From Clavulina sp. PMI_390 (Eukaryota > Basidiomycota > Agaricomycetes > Cantharellales > Hydnaceae): a stretch of 53,884 bases of DNA. The stretch covers positions 75,390 to 129,273 of the forward strand of contig WIDE01000093.1 of the NCBI GenBank assembly GCA_015039315.1, read 5' to 3'. The notes under the pieces were generated by a model. The model was not told the DNA's origin and made no database searches. It worked only from the letters and a program-made list of their open reading frames with translations. The position numbers and the translations under genes are program-made. Shown here one piece after another: positions 11,150 to 21,187 of the stretch (positions are counted from its first letter, which is position 1; every line of letters starts with the position of its first letter).

Positions 11150-11512
11150 GTTGAGGGGTTTAGTGAGTCACTGGGGACCTGATCCTTTCAAGGGGCTTAT
11201 ATAGACTTTGCAGACGCATACGCAAGCCGTTGTCGCTTGTGTACTATCGGAAGCAGGGAGACTGTCGTATACTGATATCGTAACAATATCAAACATCGTT
11301 TAGCCGGGTTGTGGGGTATGCAACTTGCGCGACTTCAACTAGCGACCGCCAATATATACAAAGGACATAGTAGAGCGCCCGTCTCGAGTAAGCTTCCAGC
11401 GTCCAAGGGCTCGGGATACACACTCAAGAGGAACAGACGCGTCATGAATCAGTATGGCCGATATTTCCAGAAGATCTAGGGAAAATTATGCGGAGCCCAA
11501 GTCCTGGTTCTT
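11150..11512. other. Intergenic, promoter of cupin copy 5
   Basis: It holds the TATA-like sequence and conserved element of copy 5, then unassigned sequence up to the 3' end of copy 6. Confidence 0.5.
11219..11254 (-). promoter_or_regulatory. Conserved upstream element, cupin copy 5
   Basis: Plus-strand reading shows TACGCAAGC (11219-11227), identical to the 9-mer upstream of copies 1 and 6, then CTTGTGTACTATCGGAAGC (11236-11254), one mismatch from the copy 1 and copy 3 element. It starts about 70 bp upstream of the ATG. Confidence 0.55.
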
Positions 11513-12399
11513 TCATTTTCGGAATTCCTCGTGAAGTACATTGACTTCTTCCCCATTCCCATCACCATCCACCTCCAATTCCACAGCTTTTGCGTCTATT
11601 ATGATAGCGATGCAACGGGCCCACTCTGTGGTCGACCGATTCACCCACGTATGCATTGTACCACGCTGCACAATGACCGATCCAGGCACATCGATTGTCG
11701 TACCAACATCAGGAGATGACGAGTGCGCATCAGTGTCGAGCAGAAGCGTGAGGGACCCTGAGACTAATTACGCAAAGAGTCAGACCCATACAAGCGATTA
11801 AACCGCACCGATAAATGGATGTGTGGAATGAAAAGTGAGAGAATAATTCATTTGCGCTCAAAATGGGTGATTTTCTAATTGGATGTTGGGTGTGAGACGT
11901 CGATACATGAAGAGACTTACTAAGAATCATGTAGTCGATTGAGCTCGTGCGGTGCTGTGCGATGAGTAACAAAAGGGGGGCGAGAGTACTTGTGAGTGCG
12001 ACTTATGGAGGAATTATACTGGAAGAGAAAGGTATCGTACTGTGGGCCCTCGTCTTCCAGGAGGCAAGTCCATGATGACTGCATGGGAGCCGTTTGGCTG
12101 TATCAGTCCAAACCGTGCTGGCGCAACTGCCTTGAAATCTGTTCTGCAAACAAGAAGTTGAGAAAGCAAGAGCAGTTGGATTGCCGATAGATATGATCAA
12201 TATCCAAGTAAATCAGAACTCACTTCTGATCGTCGTTATCCACAGGTGTCTCCTTCGTCATCCAGAACCTCGCAAGCTTCGTAGGATTAGCCGGCCCAGC
12301 GGCGGACATCAGAGTGTCGTCCACGATTATCGGGGTGCTCTGGCCTTGCTCATTGTGTCCAGTAACGACGCGCTTGACAGCAGGAAGGTTGTACTCCAT
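11513..12399 (-). CDS. Small cupin, array copy 6
   Basis: Exons 12224-12399, 12041-12143, 11921-11954, 11513-11763; 187 aa. It starts MEYNLPAVKRVVTGHN, with PVDNDDQK at the first junction, and belongs with copies 7 and 8 to a VVTGHN subgroup. The mini-exon encodes HRTSSIDYMIL, and the second motif is PGSVIVQRGTMHTWVN. The C-terminus is divergent (NGEEVNVLHEEFRK). The 9-mer TACGCAAGC at 12461-12469 lies 62 bp upstream of the ATG, but the rest of the conserved element is degraded. Confidence 0.88.
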
Positions 12400-13139
12400 G
12401 GTGGTGAGCGTTGCGGATCAGAGCAAGGACTCTACAATAAGCAATTCAACCTCGGGAGACATACGCAAGCCCCGTGCACGGCTGGAAGCTCATTACTGTA
12501 CGGCTGGAGATACCAGAACACGGGAGCCTTCTGGTTGATCGAAAATCATAACCGAGTGCGCAGAAGCCAACAATTCAATCGATTGGAGCGATTCTCAATG
12601 GAAAGCTTCATATGATCTCATTCATCCAGCAAGGTCGAGATTTCTTCAACTCAGGTGATAGTCAAGTTGATTTGGATATAGATGATAAATTGAGCGGGAG
12701 AGGCTTCCAATAGATAGTCGATGAGCTGGGCTTCGAGCGAGACTGTGGAAGAGCAAAGGCGAGCTTAGGAAGTCACGTGCTGGACGCGCTCTCCTAGGCC
12801 TCGCGACAATACGTCGCCTTCCGCCTCCATATCCAACTTAGATCGACAACTTACTTGTGCCACTCCACTACAATTAGTGGCTCTCCAACGACGCATCCTT
12901 CCTCCGCGCGAGATTACATTCCCTTCCGTTCAAGACCTCCCCTTGAACTCACTGTCAGCGCACGATATCTCGCAAAAACGCCTTGATTAGACCTTCTTAA
13001 GCCTTTCTCAACCAAGCCAATCATTCTGGTGTATCTCAGTGAGGCTAAATGCTCATCGATACCAAAATTATCGCAATTTTATGCAGTAGAGAGGGGCCAA
13101 GCTCCCAGACCACCTTGCTGTGCATTGATCGGCTAGCGC
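12400..13139. other. Intergenic, no gene seen
   Basis: Apart from the TACGCAAGC site of copy 6 I find nothing assignable. No frame here has splice-supported extension or a recognisable protein. Confidence 0.5.
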
Positions 13140-14015
13140 TCATGTATCGAACCCCTCTTTGAGTACATCCACCTCCTTCTTCCCATCCTTGTCGACCTCT
13201 AATTCAACAGGCTTCGCGTCAAGCACCACCGTAACAAAACGCGCCCATTCTGTCGTTGACCGGTTCTCCCAAGTATGCTTGGTGCCGCGCTGCACAATGA
13301 TCGAGCCAGGGACGCTGACTGTTGTACCGGCATCTGGCGACGAGGAATGCTCATCAGAGTCAAGCAGCAGGGTAACCGACCCAGAAACTATGTCGAAGGT
13401 TGAAGAGGGTCCGAGTCAGTCAGGGAAGCCAGTAGAACTTACGAAGGAAGTCAACCGCCTTCACTTCTCTGAAGACACATGAGATGCCATGGCTGGGTGG
13501 ATCGACTTACTGAGGATTATATAGTCAATTGAGCTAGTGCGGTGCTACATGGCCAAAATTCAAGCAATCGGCGAAAAAGTCAGAGTACCGAGCTGTCTCC
13601 ATTAGAAAGTGAAGCGCACTGTGGGTCCTCTGCGCCCGGGGGGCATGTCAATGATAAATGCATGCGAGCCACTCGGTTGTATAAACCCAAGGCGCTCTGG
13701 CATTACGTCCTTGAAGTCTGTTCTGTAAAGTGGGAGGGAAAATATGCAAATGATTGGAGTGTTTAGCATCGCGCAGGGCAGTGAGCACGGCTGGCCTCCA
13801 GTTTGGCAATAGCAACTTATGGCAACTGACACTCACTTCTGATCATCATTGCTGGCAGGTGTCTCCTTTGTCATCCAGAGCCTAGCGAACTTGGCAGGAT
13901 TCTCTGAACCAGGAGTTGGCCCCATCAGGGCGTCATCGACAATTATGGGAGTGCTTTGGCCTTGTGCATTATGACCTGTAACGACGCGCTTGACATCGGG
14001 AAGGTTATGATCCAT
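13140..14015 (-). CDS. Small cupin, array copy 7
   Basis: Exons 13837-14015, 13620-13722, 13511-13544, 13140-13387; 187 aa. It starts MDHNLPDVKRVVTGHN, then ALMGPTPGSENPAKFARLW, with the extra residues before PAK/PTK shared by copies 6 and 8. It has TPASNDDQK, HRTSSIDYIIL, and PGSIIVQRGTKHTWEN, and ends DVLKEGFDT. Introns are GTGAGT, GTGCGC and GTAAGT types with normal acceptors. The coding sequence is uninterrupted. Confidence 0.9.
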
Positions 14016-14474
14016 AACTAGCTTAGCAGATTCTGGTAAAGCGAATGATCGTGGGGGAGATATAGAGGTGACAGTGAATGGAGGGTTCAAGGCGTATCCG
14101 ACTACTCATATAGGATGGACAGCGTCATTGATATCATTCCTGACTTCCCATTGGTACCAAACTATAGGAGCGCAGGAGTTGATTGGCGATTGTAACATCG
14201 GTGTGGGGCCAAATTTAAGTACGTAAATCGTAGCCATTTGAACTGAAGGAGAAGATTATATGTGGTCACTTGTAGTCCGTGTGATGATGGAGGCACCTGA
14301 ACGAATGGAACGCCAAGAAACAGTAGTATGGACAATCCCTTGAAGCAAGTTGGTCAATAGTTGCTAATCTGATTCATCGGCATCAGTGGCCGATGCCGAT
14401 CTCGGTACAGAGTATGGACATGGTCCATACAGCCTTTAGGGCCTATCAACGCTGTTTCAACAGGCCGTGGAAGT
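14016..14474. other. Intergenic between cupin copies 7 and 8
   Basis: No gene supported. Short frames (14354-14554 minus) have no recognisable content and overlap the 3' end of copy 8. Confidence 0.5.
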
Positions 14475-15339
14475 TCATACATTGAAACCCTCCTGAAGCA
14501 TCTCCGTTCCCTTTTTGCCATCCTTCTCAATATATATCTCCACAGGCTTCGCATCGATCATTACTCCTACAAAACGAGTCCATTCCGTCGTTGACCTATT
14601 TTCCCAGGCGTGCCGTGTACCCCGCTGAACAATAATTGAGCCCGGAACGTCGATGGTCGTCCCTCCGTTCGGGTAAGATGGATCGGCGCCGGTGTCGAGG
14701 AGCAAGGTGAGCGAGCCGGAGACTAGCGGGCGTTTGTAACACCATATGTTGTACATGTATATGCATGTGTTGGATATGGACCAAAGGATGATGACATGAT
14801 CAGGCAAATGTACACACCAGTCTATGTTGTGTGGACTCACTGAGGATGATATAATCAATCGAGCTGGTACGATGCTATGTGTCGTGAAGAAAGGTAAGGC
14901 CAAGAGCGAGCCTTGATTTGGCAAGTGTGTACTGAGGAAGGTTGGAGAATCGTACCGAGGGCGATTTTCCTCCGGGAGGTATATCAACGATGGAGGCTTG
15001 CGAACCATTGGGCTGTATATACCCGAAGCGCTCGGGAAGAATTTCCTTGAAGTCGGTTCTGCGCATGCGTAGGATAGGCAAGCGAAGTTCAAAGTGTCAG
15101 AACTTGAAGCACCGGCGTTCTGTGACTGGTGGGCCGACATCATTGTCGAGAACTCACTTCTGATCGTCATTGTTCGTGGGTGTTTCCTTTGTCAGCCAGA
15201 TCCTTGCAAGCTTCGTAGGGTCGTCAGAGCCAGGAACGAAAGCGCCCATTGGGGTGTCTTCGACGATGAGAGCGGTGCTTTGGCCGTGTTCATTATGGCC
15301 AGTAACAACGCGTTTGACGAGAGCAAGGTCGTGTTCCAT
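14475..15339 (-). CDS. Small cupin, array copy 8
   Basis: Exons 15158-15339, 14956-15058, 14841-14874, 14475-14722; 188 aa, the longest copy. It starts MEHDLALVKRVVTGHN and contains FVPGSDDPTKLARIW, TPTNNDDQK, HRTSSIDYIIL and PGSIIVQRGTRHAWEN; the loop between barrel strands reads DTGADPSYPNGGTT, unlike the DEHSSSPDAGTT type of the others. It ends MLQEGFNV. A TATATAA box at 15384-15390 lies about 45 bp upstream of the ATG. It is the last minus-strand copy before ISA2. Confidence 0.9.
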
Positions 15340-16176
15340 CGTAGAGGTTCAGTAAGATGAGGAATATGCGCGAATTTCCTGAGTATATAAGGGAAAAGCC
15401 ATGCCTGAGCGGGTTGCAGAGAGGCGGGGGCCGTATTACGCTACGTTGTTGACTAAGAGTTCCCGGCGGGGTCCCGCAGCGACGCTTCGGTTGGTCGTGG
15501 CAGTGGCCATCAATATCTCCGCAATCCACAAATCGAGACTCATGGTGCGGGAGAAGCACGCCAGAGGTAAGCTTCAGATTAAAAATTGGGATGTTGGGCT
15601 ATTTGGCGATGATTCGCTCGACGATTTTGTGATCTGCGTCATTCCGACTAGGACATAATCGTTCAATTTGAAAGCCATGATTGCTACTAAAAGCGCTTCC
15701 TGGATAAAAGCCATAGTCCCTCTATGGCTTTACGCCATTGATAGCTATATGGCTTTGATCATAGAGACTTGCTTGTGGTACAACATCTGGAGGTGGCGAG
15801 AAGTTGTATCAAGCAATACCTCTTAGTAAACACAAAGGTACAGGCGAAGCCGATAGCAGAGCTATCTTCCTCCGAGAGAACATTTGTGACGTCCTTCCAA
15901 GCTTCCTCAATGTCGTAAACCATATCATCAACATGTAGCTTGCGAAACGTTTCGCCGCTCAAGTTAGCTGAATATCAAGGGCGATGCTGATCATTTAGAA
16001 GAATTTCTTTTCACCAACCAGGAAAAGGGAAACATGTTTGCAGTGAGGCTGACGCGAATGAGCTGCCTGTGCGAACTATCACGTGCTCGGCCACACAGGT
16101 TGCATCATCCTACCTTCCAGCGCTCTTGTGCCTGCTCCTCAAAGACTGGCTGTTATACCGCGACAAAACGCCCCTA
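15340..16176. other. Intergenic between cupin copy 8 and ISA2
   Basis: Frames at 15401-15658 (plus) and 15759-15962 (minus, reading MSGETFRKLHVDDMVYDIEE) are open, but I could not extend them by splicing or recognise them. The stretch also contains the inverted repeat at 15707-15731 and the ISA2 promoter. Confidence 0.5.
15707..15731. repeat. Perfect 10-bp inverted repeat
   Basis: AAAGCCATAG (15707-15716) and CTATGGCTTT (15722-15731) form a perfect stem around a 5-nt loop. Further copies of AAAGCCAT or its complement occur near 15671 and 15748. It could be a remnant of a small inverted-repeat element or a transcription-end structure. Confidence 0.6.
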
Positions 16177-17127
16177 ATGTTCCGTGCCAACCTCCAAAAT
16201 GGTTTGTTGAGGCCTTCAAGTAGCATAATTACGCGCAGGCTCGTCACCAGGAGCGGGGCGAATCGGAGTGCTCCAATTCCCCAATCCCCTTATGCAGTAC
16301 CTTCTTCGTCTCGGTCCTCGCCGACTATTACAATCCGCGCTTTCTCAAGCTCTCGACCCTATGCGACCGCAATCCCCGCGGAAGATATTCTCTCAACACC
16401 TGGGGCATCATCATCCCATTCTCCTCTTCCCCTTGCCTCCGCCTCAGCGCCGTTCCCTACTCCTCCAGCCTCATCATATGCGCACCGTAGCACCTCATCC
16501 ACCCCTATCCAAGCCGCCGTTCTTGTCTCACTTCCATCGCAAGAGGCTCTCGAGGAGAGTGGAGAAGAGTTGGTAGCAGAGTCAAACGTCAAGTTCTTCA
16601 TATCTGAGTCAGCGGCAGAGGTTAGTCACAAAATAACTCTGTTCGAAGCGCAAAGTTTGGTTACCGGATTATTTCTTGCTCTATCTATGATTCATTGTTG
16701 GGTCACTACCTCCCATGTTGGGTTCATAGCGGTTGAGGGCGATATCCCAAAAGGAGAATGACCCTACTGTGGCTCTTCGACTCATCGTCGAGTCTGGGGG
16801 ATGCCATGGGTACCAGAACAAGGTTGAACTGACTAGCCTAACAGAAGGTGCTGGAGATTAGTGCGTCATCTTCCATTTGCGAAGCAATCGTCAGCTCTCA
16901 ACATTGCCCTTGGTTTATCTAACATGATCTTGACGGACCACAGTCATTTCTCCATCCCCACCATCTCCCCTTCCAACGTTCTCATAGACCCGACGTCTCT
17001 TGGCCTCTTGTCTGGAGCCACCCTTGACTTCGCAACAGAGTTGATAGGGTCAACATTCCGTATTATTGATAACCCACACGCAGAGGGGGATTGTGGTTGC
17101 GGTGTTAGCTGGGAAGCAAAACCCTGA
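16177..17127 (+). CDS. ISA2: Mitochondrial Fe-S assembly A-type protein ISA2
   Basis: Exons 16177-16620, 16730-16860, 16944-17127 give 252 aa. The start (MFRANLQNGLL...) was chosen because it begins an Arg/Ser-rich, acid-poor stretch typical of mitochondrial presequences; an upstream in-frame ATG at 16069 is possible. A low-complexity Ser/Pro linker precedes the A-type domain: FFISESAAE joined to RLRAISQKENDPTVALRLIV, then VESGGCHGYQ, SNVLIDPTSLGLLSG and NPHAEGDCGCGVSWE. The three conserved cysteines (SGGC and CGCG) that bind the cluster are present. Known role of the family: with ISA1 and IBA57, maturation of mitochondrial 4Fe-4S proteins. The conserved sequence runs across both junctions, which confirms them. 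It interrupts the cupin array between copies 8 and 9. Confidence 0.93.
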
Positions 17128-17534
17128 AACGGATGTAGTGATGCTAGATTACCCTTCATTGTGTGTGCTATATAGATCAGATCCTCACCCCCTTCATCTA
17201 TACTAATGATCTTAGAACTATGCTACTGGAGCAGAAGTTCCGCGCCTATGTAGACTAATTGTGGAATCTGTTGGTCAAGATTGTTCATCGGAGTAGGCGA
17301 TGAAAGGATTCCGACCTCTCAGTTTTCGTCCGCGGATCACCCGCGGTCTGGCCCCAATAGAGTCACCTGCATCTGATCGAACAGAGTCGTGCTCACAAGA
17401 CCGAGTGACTTAGTGCCAAGATCCAATCCTTCATGACGCTCCAACTCCAATATCATATTTATGTTCTGCTCATATATAGGTAGAGCCAGAACAGAGATCT
17501 CGACCTTTGACCCCTACCTTGTTCATTGTACACC
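17128..17534. other. Intergenic, promoter of cupin copy 9
   Basis: It contains an AT-rich TATA-like CATATATAGG near 17471, about 60 bp upstream of the copy 9 ATG. No gene and no clear match to the conserved element of copies 1, 3 and 5. Confidence 0.5.
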
Positions 17535-18323
17535 ATGGAGCACAACTTGCCACCCGTGCCGCGCGTTATTTCGGGCCACAATGCGAAGGGCCAGAGCACT
17601 GCTCTTTTTATCGGCGACATCGAGCTCGATCCGATGCCTCTACCTAGCTCGAAGACTCCATGGCAGATCGGGAGGGTCTGGACGGCAAGAGAGACTCCTG
17701 CCAATAATGATGATCAGTCGTAAGAGCTACTTTGGCGCTTCGAAGCCTTGATAAGCTTTTGAGATTGTTTGGCCTCTTCCTTCCATAGACCGATCGCCCC
17801 AGTACTCAATCGGGAGCGCCTCCCGCAAAATGGCTCGCAGGCATTCATCGTGGACATTCCTCCCGAAGGGAAATCAGCTACTGTATGCCAGACTAATAGC
17901 TTTTGGTGTGGTTGAGCGCTCACGAGGTCGTTCTTTGCACCACTTGGCAGCACCGAACTAGTTCACTTGACTACATCATCCTAAGTAAGCCCTACATTCT
18001 GATCCATACTAATACTGATATCTTTCCGATGGCTCAATCACTGAAAATCTCAATTACCTTCGAAAACTCTCATCCTGCTAGTTTCTGGGACCCTCACATG
18101 CATATTTGACACGGATCGACCCGACGAAGGCACCACGCTTTCCACCCCCGGCTCCATTCTGGTACAGCGTGGCACAATGCACAGATGGGAAAACAGGTCC
18201 TCTACGGAGTGGCTGCGCATCGTCTCAGTAATGGTGGGCGCGAAGCCCGTGGAAATTGAGGTTGAGAAGGATGGGAAGATGGAGAAGGAGACTCTCGAGG
18301 AGGAATTCAATTTCGGTCGTTAG
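17535..18323 (+). CDS. Small cupin, array copy 9, inverted
   Basis: Exons 17535-17719, 17789-17882, 17951-17984, 18082-18323; 184 aa. It is the only plus-strand copy and the most divergent. It opens MEHNLPPVPRVISGHN, reads WTARETPANNDDQS, and keeps HRTSSLDYIIL in the invariant 34-nt exon 3 and PGSILVQRGTMHRWEN as second motif. Exon 2 is 94 instead of 103 nt and lacks the TDF(K) segment found elsewhere. Exon 4 has a TCIFDTDRPDEGTT loop. Phases equal those of the other copies, so the gene arose from the same ancestor and was inverted or translocated past ISA2. An upstream in-frame ATG (17526) would add three residues (MYT). Confidence 0.88.
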
Positions 18324-19118
18324 GATCTACCTGTATTAAAAACATGTCGAGTGGAATGTCAAGTCTGGAAAGTTCTCAGAGTCCCCTGTGATGGTAATTG
18401 TGGATTTGTTCCACGCTGGCAGCTCAGGGTAGAGTCGGAGATTACACGAGGCTAGCCGTCAGGCAAATTATCTGCAAATCCCAACATTTTATAGAACGAG
18501 AGTCGCCATCAGGAGCATTCGATGACTAAGCGACCTCTAGTATTGGGAGCTTGATATTTAGCATCAATGGGGATGTGCACGCCGCGATTTGTTAAGCGGA
18601 GGAGTTCGCAGCAAAGCTCCGCGAAGCCAGACTTATTTATGGACAAAAACGTTGAAAGTTCGAGCAATCCAGCTGGTGGGCACATCATTAATTCATTAGT
18701 GAAGATTGGGTACGGTAAGTTTCTCATAGTCGCCCCACTTTTGCTTACACCCACGCCAATGGGTCCGCCCAATGTCGTCCACAACAGAAGATAAAGCCAT
18801 TGAGGACCTAGATTATCGTGACGTCGCACTACCTTATGTGGAAATCGAAGTGCAGCATGAATATCGAGTGCTCGTGGTATGGCGGTAACGTGGTCGATAT
18901 ACAGAGAAGAATATATGCGACTCGGGAATAAGAGGGTGAGAGTGATATCATAGTGAAGAAGTCCCTGGGACGTGGTCATAATCTGCATCTCGATTCCGCG
19001 TTCGTGAGGATTGTGATAAGGGGAAGACGTTTGTTTGTCGAGATGGGAGTAATCGCTGATACAGAAGAAGGCAAGAATCCATGATCAGTAAGCGAGTCAA
19101 GCGAGGGGGAAAATACGA
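18324..19118. other. Intergenic, no gene supported
   Basis: A 159-codon minus-strand frame (18509-18988) is open, but its composition looks like translated non-coding sequence (many Cys, Leu and Ser, no domain) and no splice extension was found. It may be 3' sequence of the neighbouring minus-strand gene. Confidence 0.4.
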
Positions 19119-19965
19119 TTATCCAGAGAAAAGCGGGAGAGCGACATGCTAAATTTCTTGGCATGTGATGATGTGATGCAGAGGCAAGGCACTCACTTCC
19201 CACCATTCCCGACCCGTCGACCACGCACTCTCGGAGTCTATCCCAATCATCTCCATCCGAGTTTTGATTGCTGCACCAATTAGAAGACCAATGACGATTA
19301 ATAGGAAAAGCGTCACGATCATCTGATCTCGCGGAGAGTCACGTTCTAGGTAGGGCCCAGTTTGTCGGCCATGAAGAAGAAAAAGGCGTAAATGACCGTC
19401 AGCTTTCGGCTCCCTTCTCGCGCGCACGCGTATCTAGATAGACGTGCGGGTTCGCACGTCATATTGTCGTAATTCCCATTTTGCAGGGACGAAGTGGGGG
19501 CAGGGTAGGAGGAAGACAGGAAAGAAGGGACACTCACGGAAGCATCTTGTTTCCACATCTCCTTCCTTTCCGGAGGAGGTATCGGGATCTGCGTCCCCTA
19601 GCTCAGCGTCAACGCATATTGACAACTTCTGGTCCAGGCACCACTGCTTTGTGCAGGTCAGGCAGGGTTTAGACGGATTTGCCGGTCGATAGATTGGCTG
19701 GATCGTATAGTTTGAGAAGCAGATGCCTTAACGGGCAGAGAAAAGTTAAACTATGTTAGTTTCGGCGATGAGGTAATGGGGTCGAGGAAGTAGAGAGAAC
19801 GGAATTCAGACATTTGCAGAAGTACGTCCCCTCCAAGGTTGAGAAGGCATAGACAGCTGGGCTCAGGACCTAGTAGCACATATTCATGAGCCTACCCCAC
19901 AGAGCCTAGTTGTACTACGTTTGAATTACCAGAGAGAGTACGAGGACGAACCACGCTGAGCGCAT
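19119..19965 (-). CDS. Cys-rich secretory-pathway membrane protein, fungal conserved
   Basis: Five exons, 19930-19965, 19812-19869, 19538-19726, 19197-19345, 19119-19148, give 153 aa. An N-terminal signal peptide (MRSAWFVLVLSLVLSPAVYA) is split by an intron. It is followed by a cysteine-rich luminal part (CKCICFSNYTIQPIYRP, PCLTCTKQWCLDQ, GKEGDVETRCF) and one transmembrane segment (MIVTLFLLIVIGLLIGAAI) with a short tail. Conserved residues run across each junction (FCK/CICF, RCF/QRDSPRDQ), which supports the model. I recall proteins of this layout as widespread in fungi but without a known role. The likely topology is a luminal or extracellular Cys domain with a short cytosolic tail. The last exon (HVALPLFSG) is less certain. 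Confidence 0.75.
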
Positions 19966-21187
19966 AATTGACGTGACGAGGATAAACAGAGCCAAACACA
20001 GGTAGGCACGCGGCTATGGAAAGGTGAGATTTTTGAGAAACAGCCAGGATAAAAAAACGACCAGAGATTAGGAAGTGATATTAAACGCCAGAGTTGCTTC
20101 ATTAAGAGATGAGTACGTACTGGCTAATGGAAACACAGTGAGGAATCAAAATCTGCAGCATCTAACTTGTCTAGCGAAGGTGGCGGAGATCATACGCTTC
20201 CTGGTAGCGGCTAGTCTCCCACAGAAAGGGTTTGAAGAAGGCTTTCATATGAGGGCAGACGAGCCAGAGCTGAATACGACCTCTCAGAACGGTAGGTATC
20301 ATGACGAGCTTTCGTGACAGCACTCGGCCCAACCGCCTCATCGGCGATCCTGACATAGCAACTTGTCGTAATCTCCTCATCATCCCTCTCGAGCCGAATA
20401 CGCCCTTGCGTGCCGGACTCCGCGGATGACCCGCGCTCCACGCCCTTACGGCTCCCTCTGATTTGGACTCACGTCAAACCAGACATTGGCTAATCAGCGA
20501 ACGAGCGACATGTAGCTCGTGATAGTGCCAGTAATAAGCGGCGAATTTTGATCAAAAAAGGAAACGACTTTAATTTCTCAGCAGGGTCGAGCGAGTCCGT
20601 CTAGACTTATGACGCTAGGTGGGATTGGGTGACGCCCTCAGGCTGTGAACATATTGTTAGCCCCCGGGGGCAGTTCAGTTGTACCGCAGGCACCACAGAT
20701 CTACTGCACCCGCATTTGCAGTGAAGCTAGCTACGAACTTAATGACGTTTCACAGACGGGTGAGTTCGGGGCATTAGAATGGTTGGACGATCAGGTCATC
20801 TGGACATAAGACCATAGAACCGACACCACGGATGAAGAGACGGGAAGTCCAGAACGATTATATAGTGGACGAGAGAGGCAGGAGGGCCCCCAGGCTCTGA
20901 ATGCTCGTCAGGGAGCTGCGCACGCTTTGTGACAGTGCTGATTTGCTTTGCAATGGAACTAACACGTGCGGATCGCTCGCTACGACGCGTCATCAACCGC
21001 TATAGAGAGCTAGATGTTGTTTTGGCATCGCCAAAGGGCTTTATCGAATGAAAAGCTGCAGAGCCATAACACGTTGGGATTGCCACCCATTCAATAGTCA
21101 GCGACAGAAGTGAACAAAGTTCATACCAGCGCGGCGCTTATCCTTCCCACCTTCTCTGTTTGTGGCACCTCATAGATTTTCAGCATA
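19966..21187. other. Intergenic, no gene supported
   Basis: Over 1.2 kb without a convincing gene. Small minus-strand frames (20171-20441) have some acidic/basic content, but no start-splice logic or recognisable domain. It probably holds divergent promoters for the Cys-rich membrane protein and the helicase. Confidence 0.45.

Noticed and set aside
15759..15962. Short minus-strand frame MSGETFRKLHVDDMVYDIEE
   Set aside because: Looks protein-like at its start, but I found no further exons or homologous neighbour; too little to call a gene.
18509..18988. 159-codon minus-strand open frame
   Set aside because: No domain, odd composition, no splice extension; kept only as a note within the intergenic stretch.
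20171..20441. Two overlapping minus-strand frames upstream of the Cys-rich membrane protein gene
   Set aside because: No recognisable domain and frames are explained by chance; probably promoter DNA.
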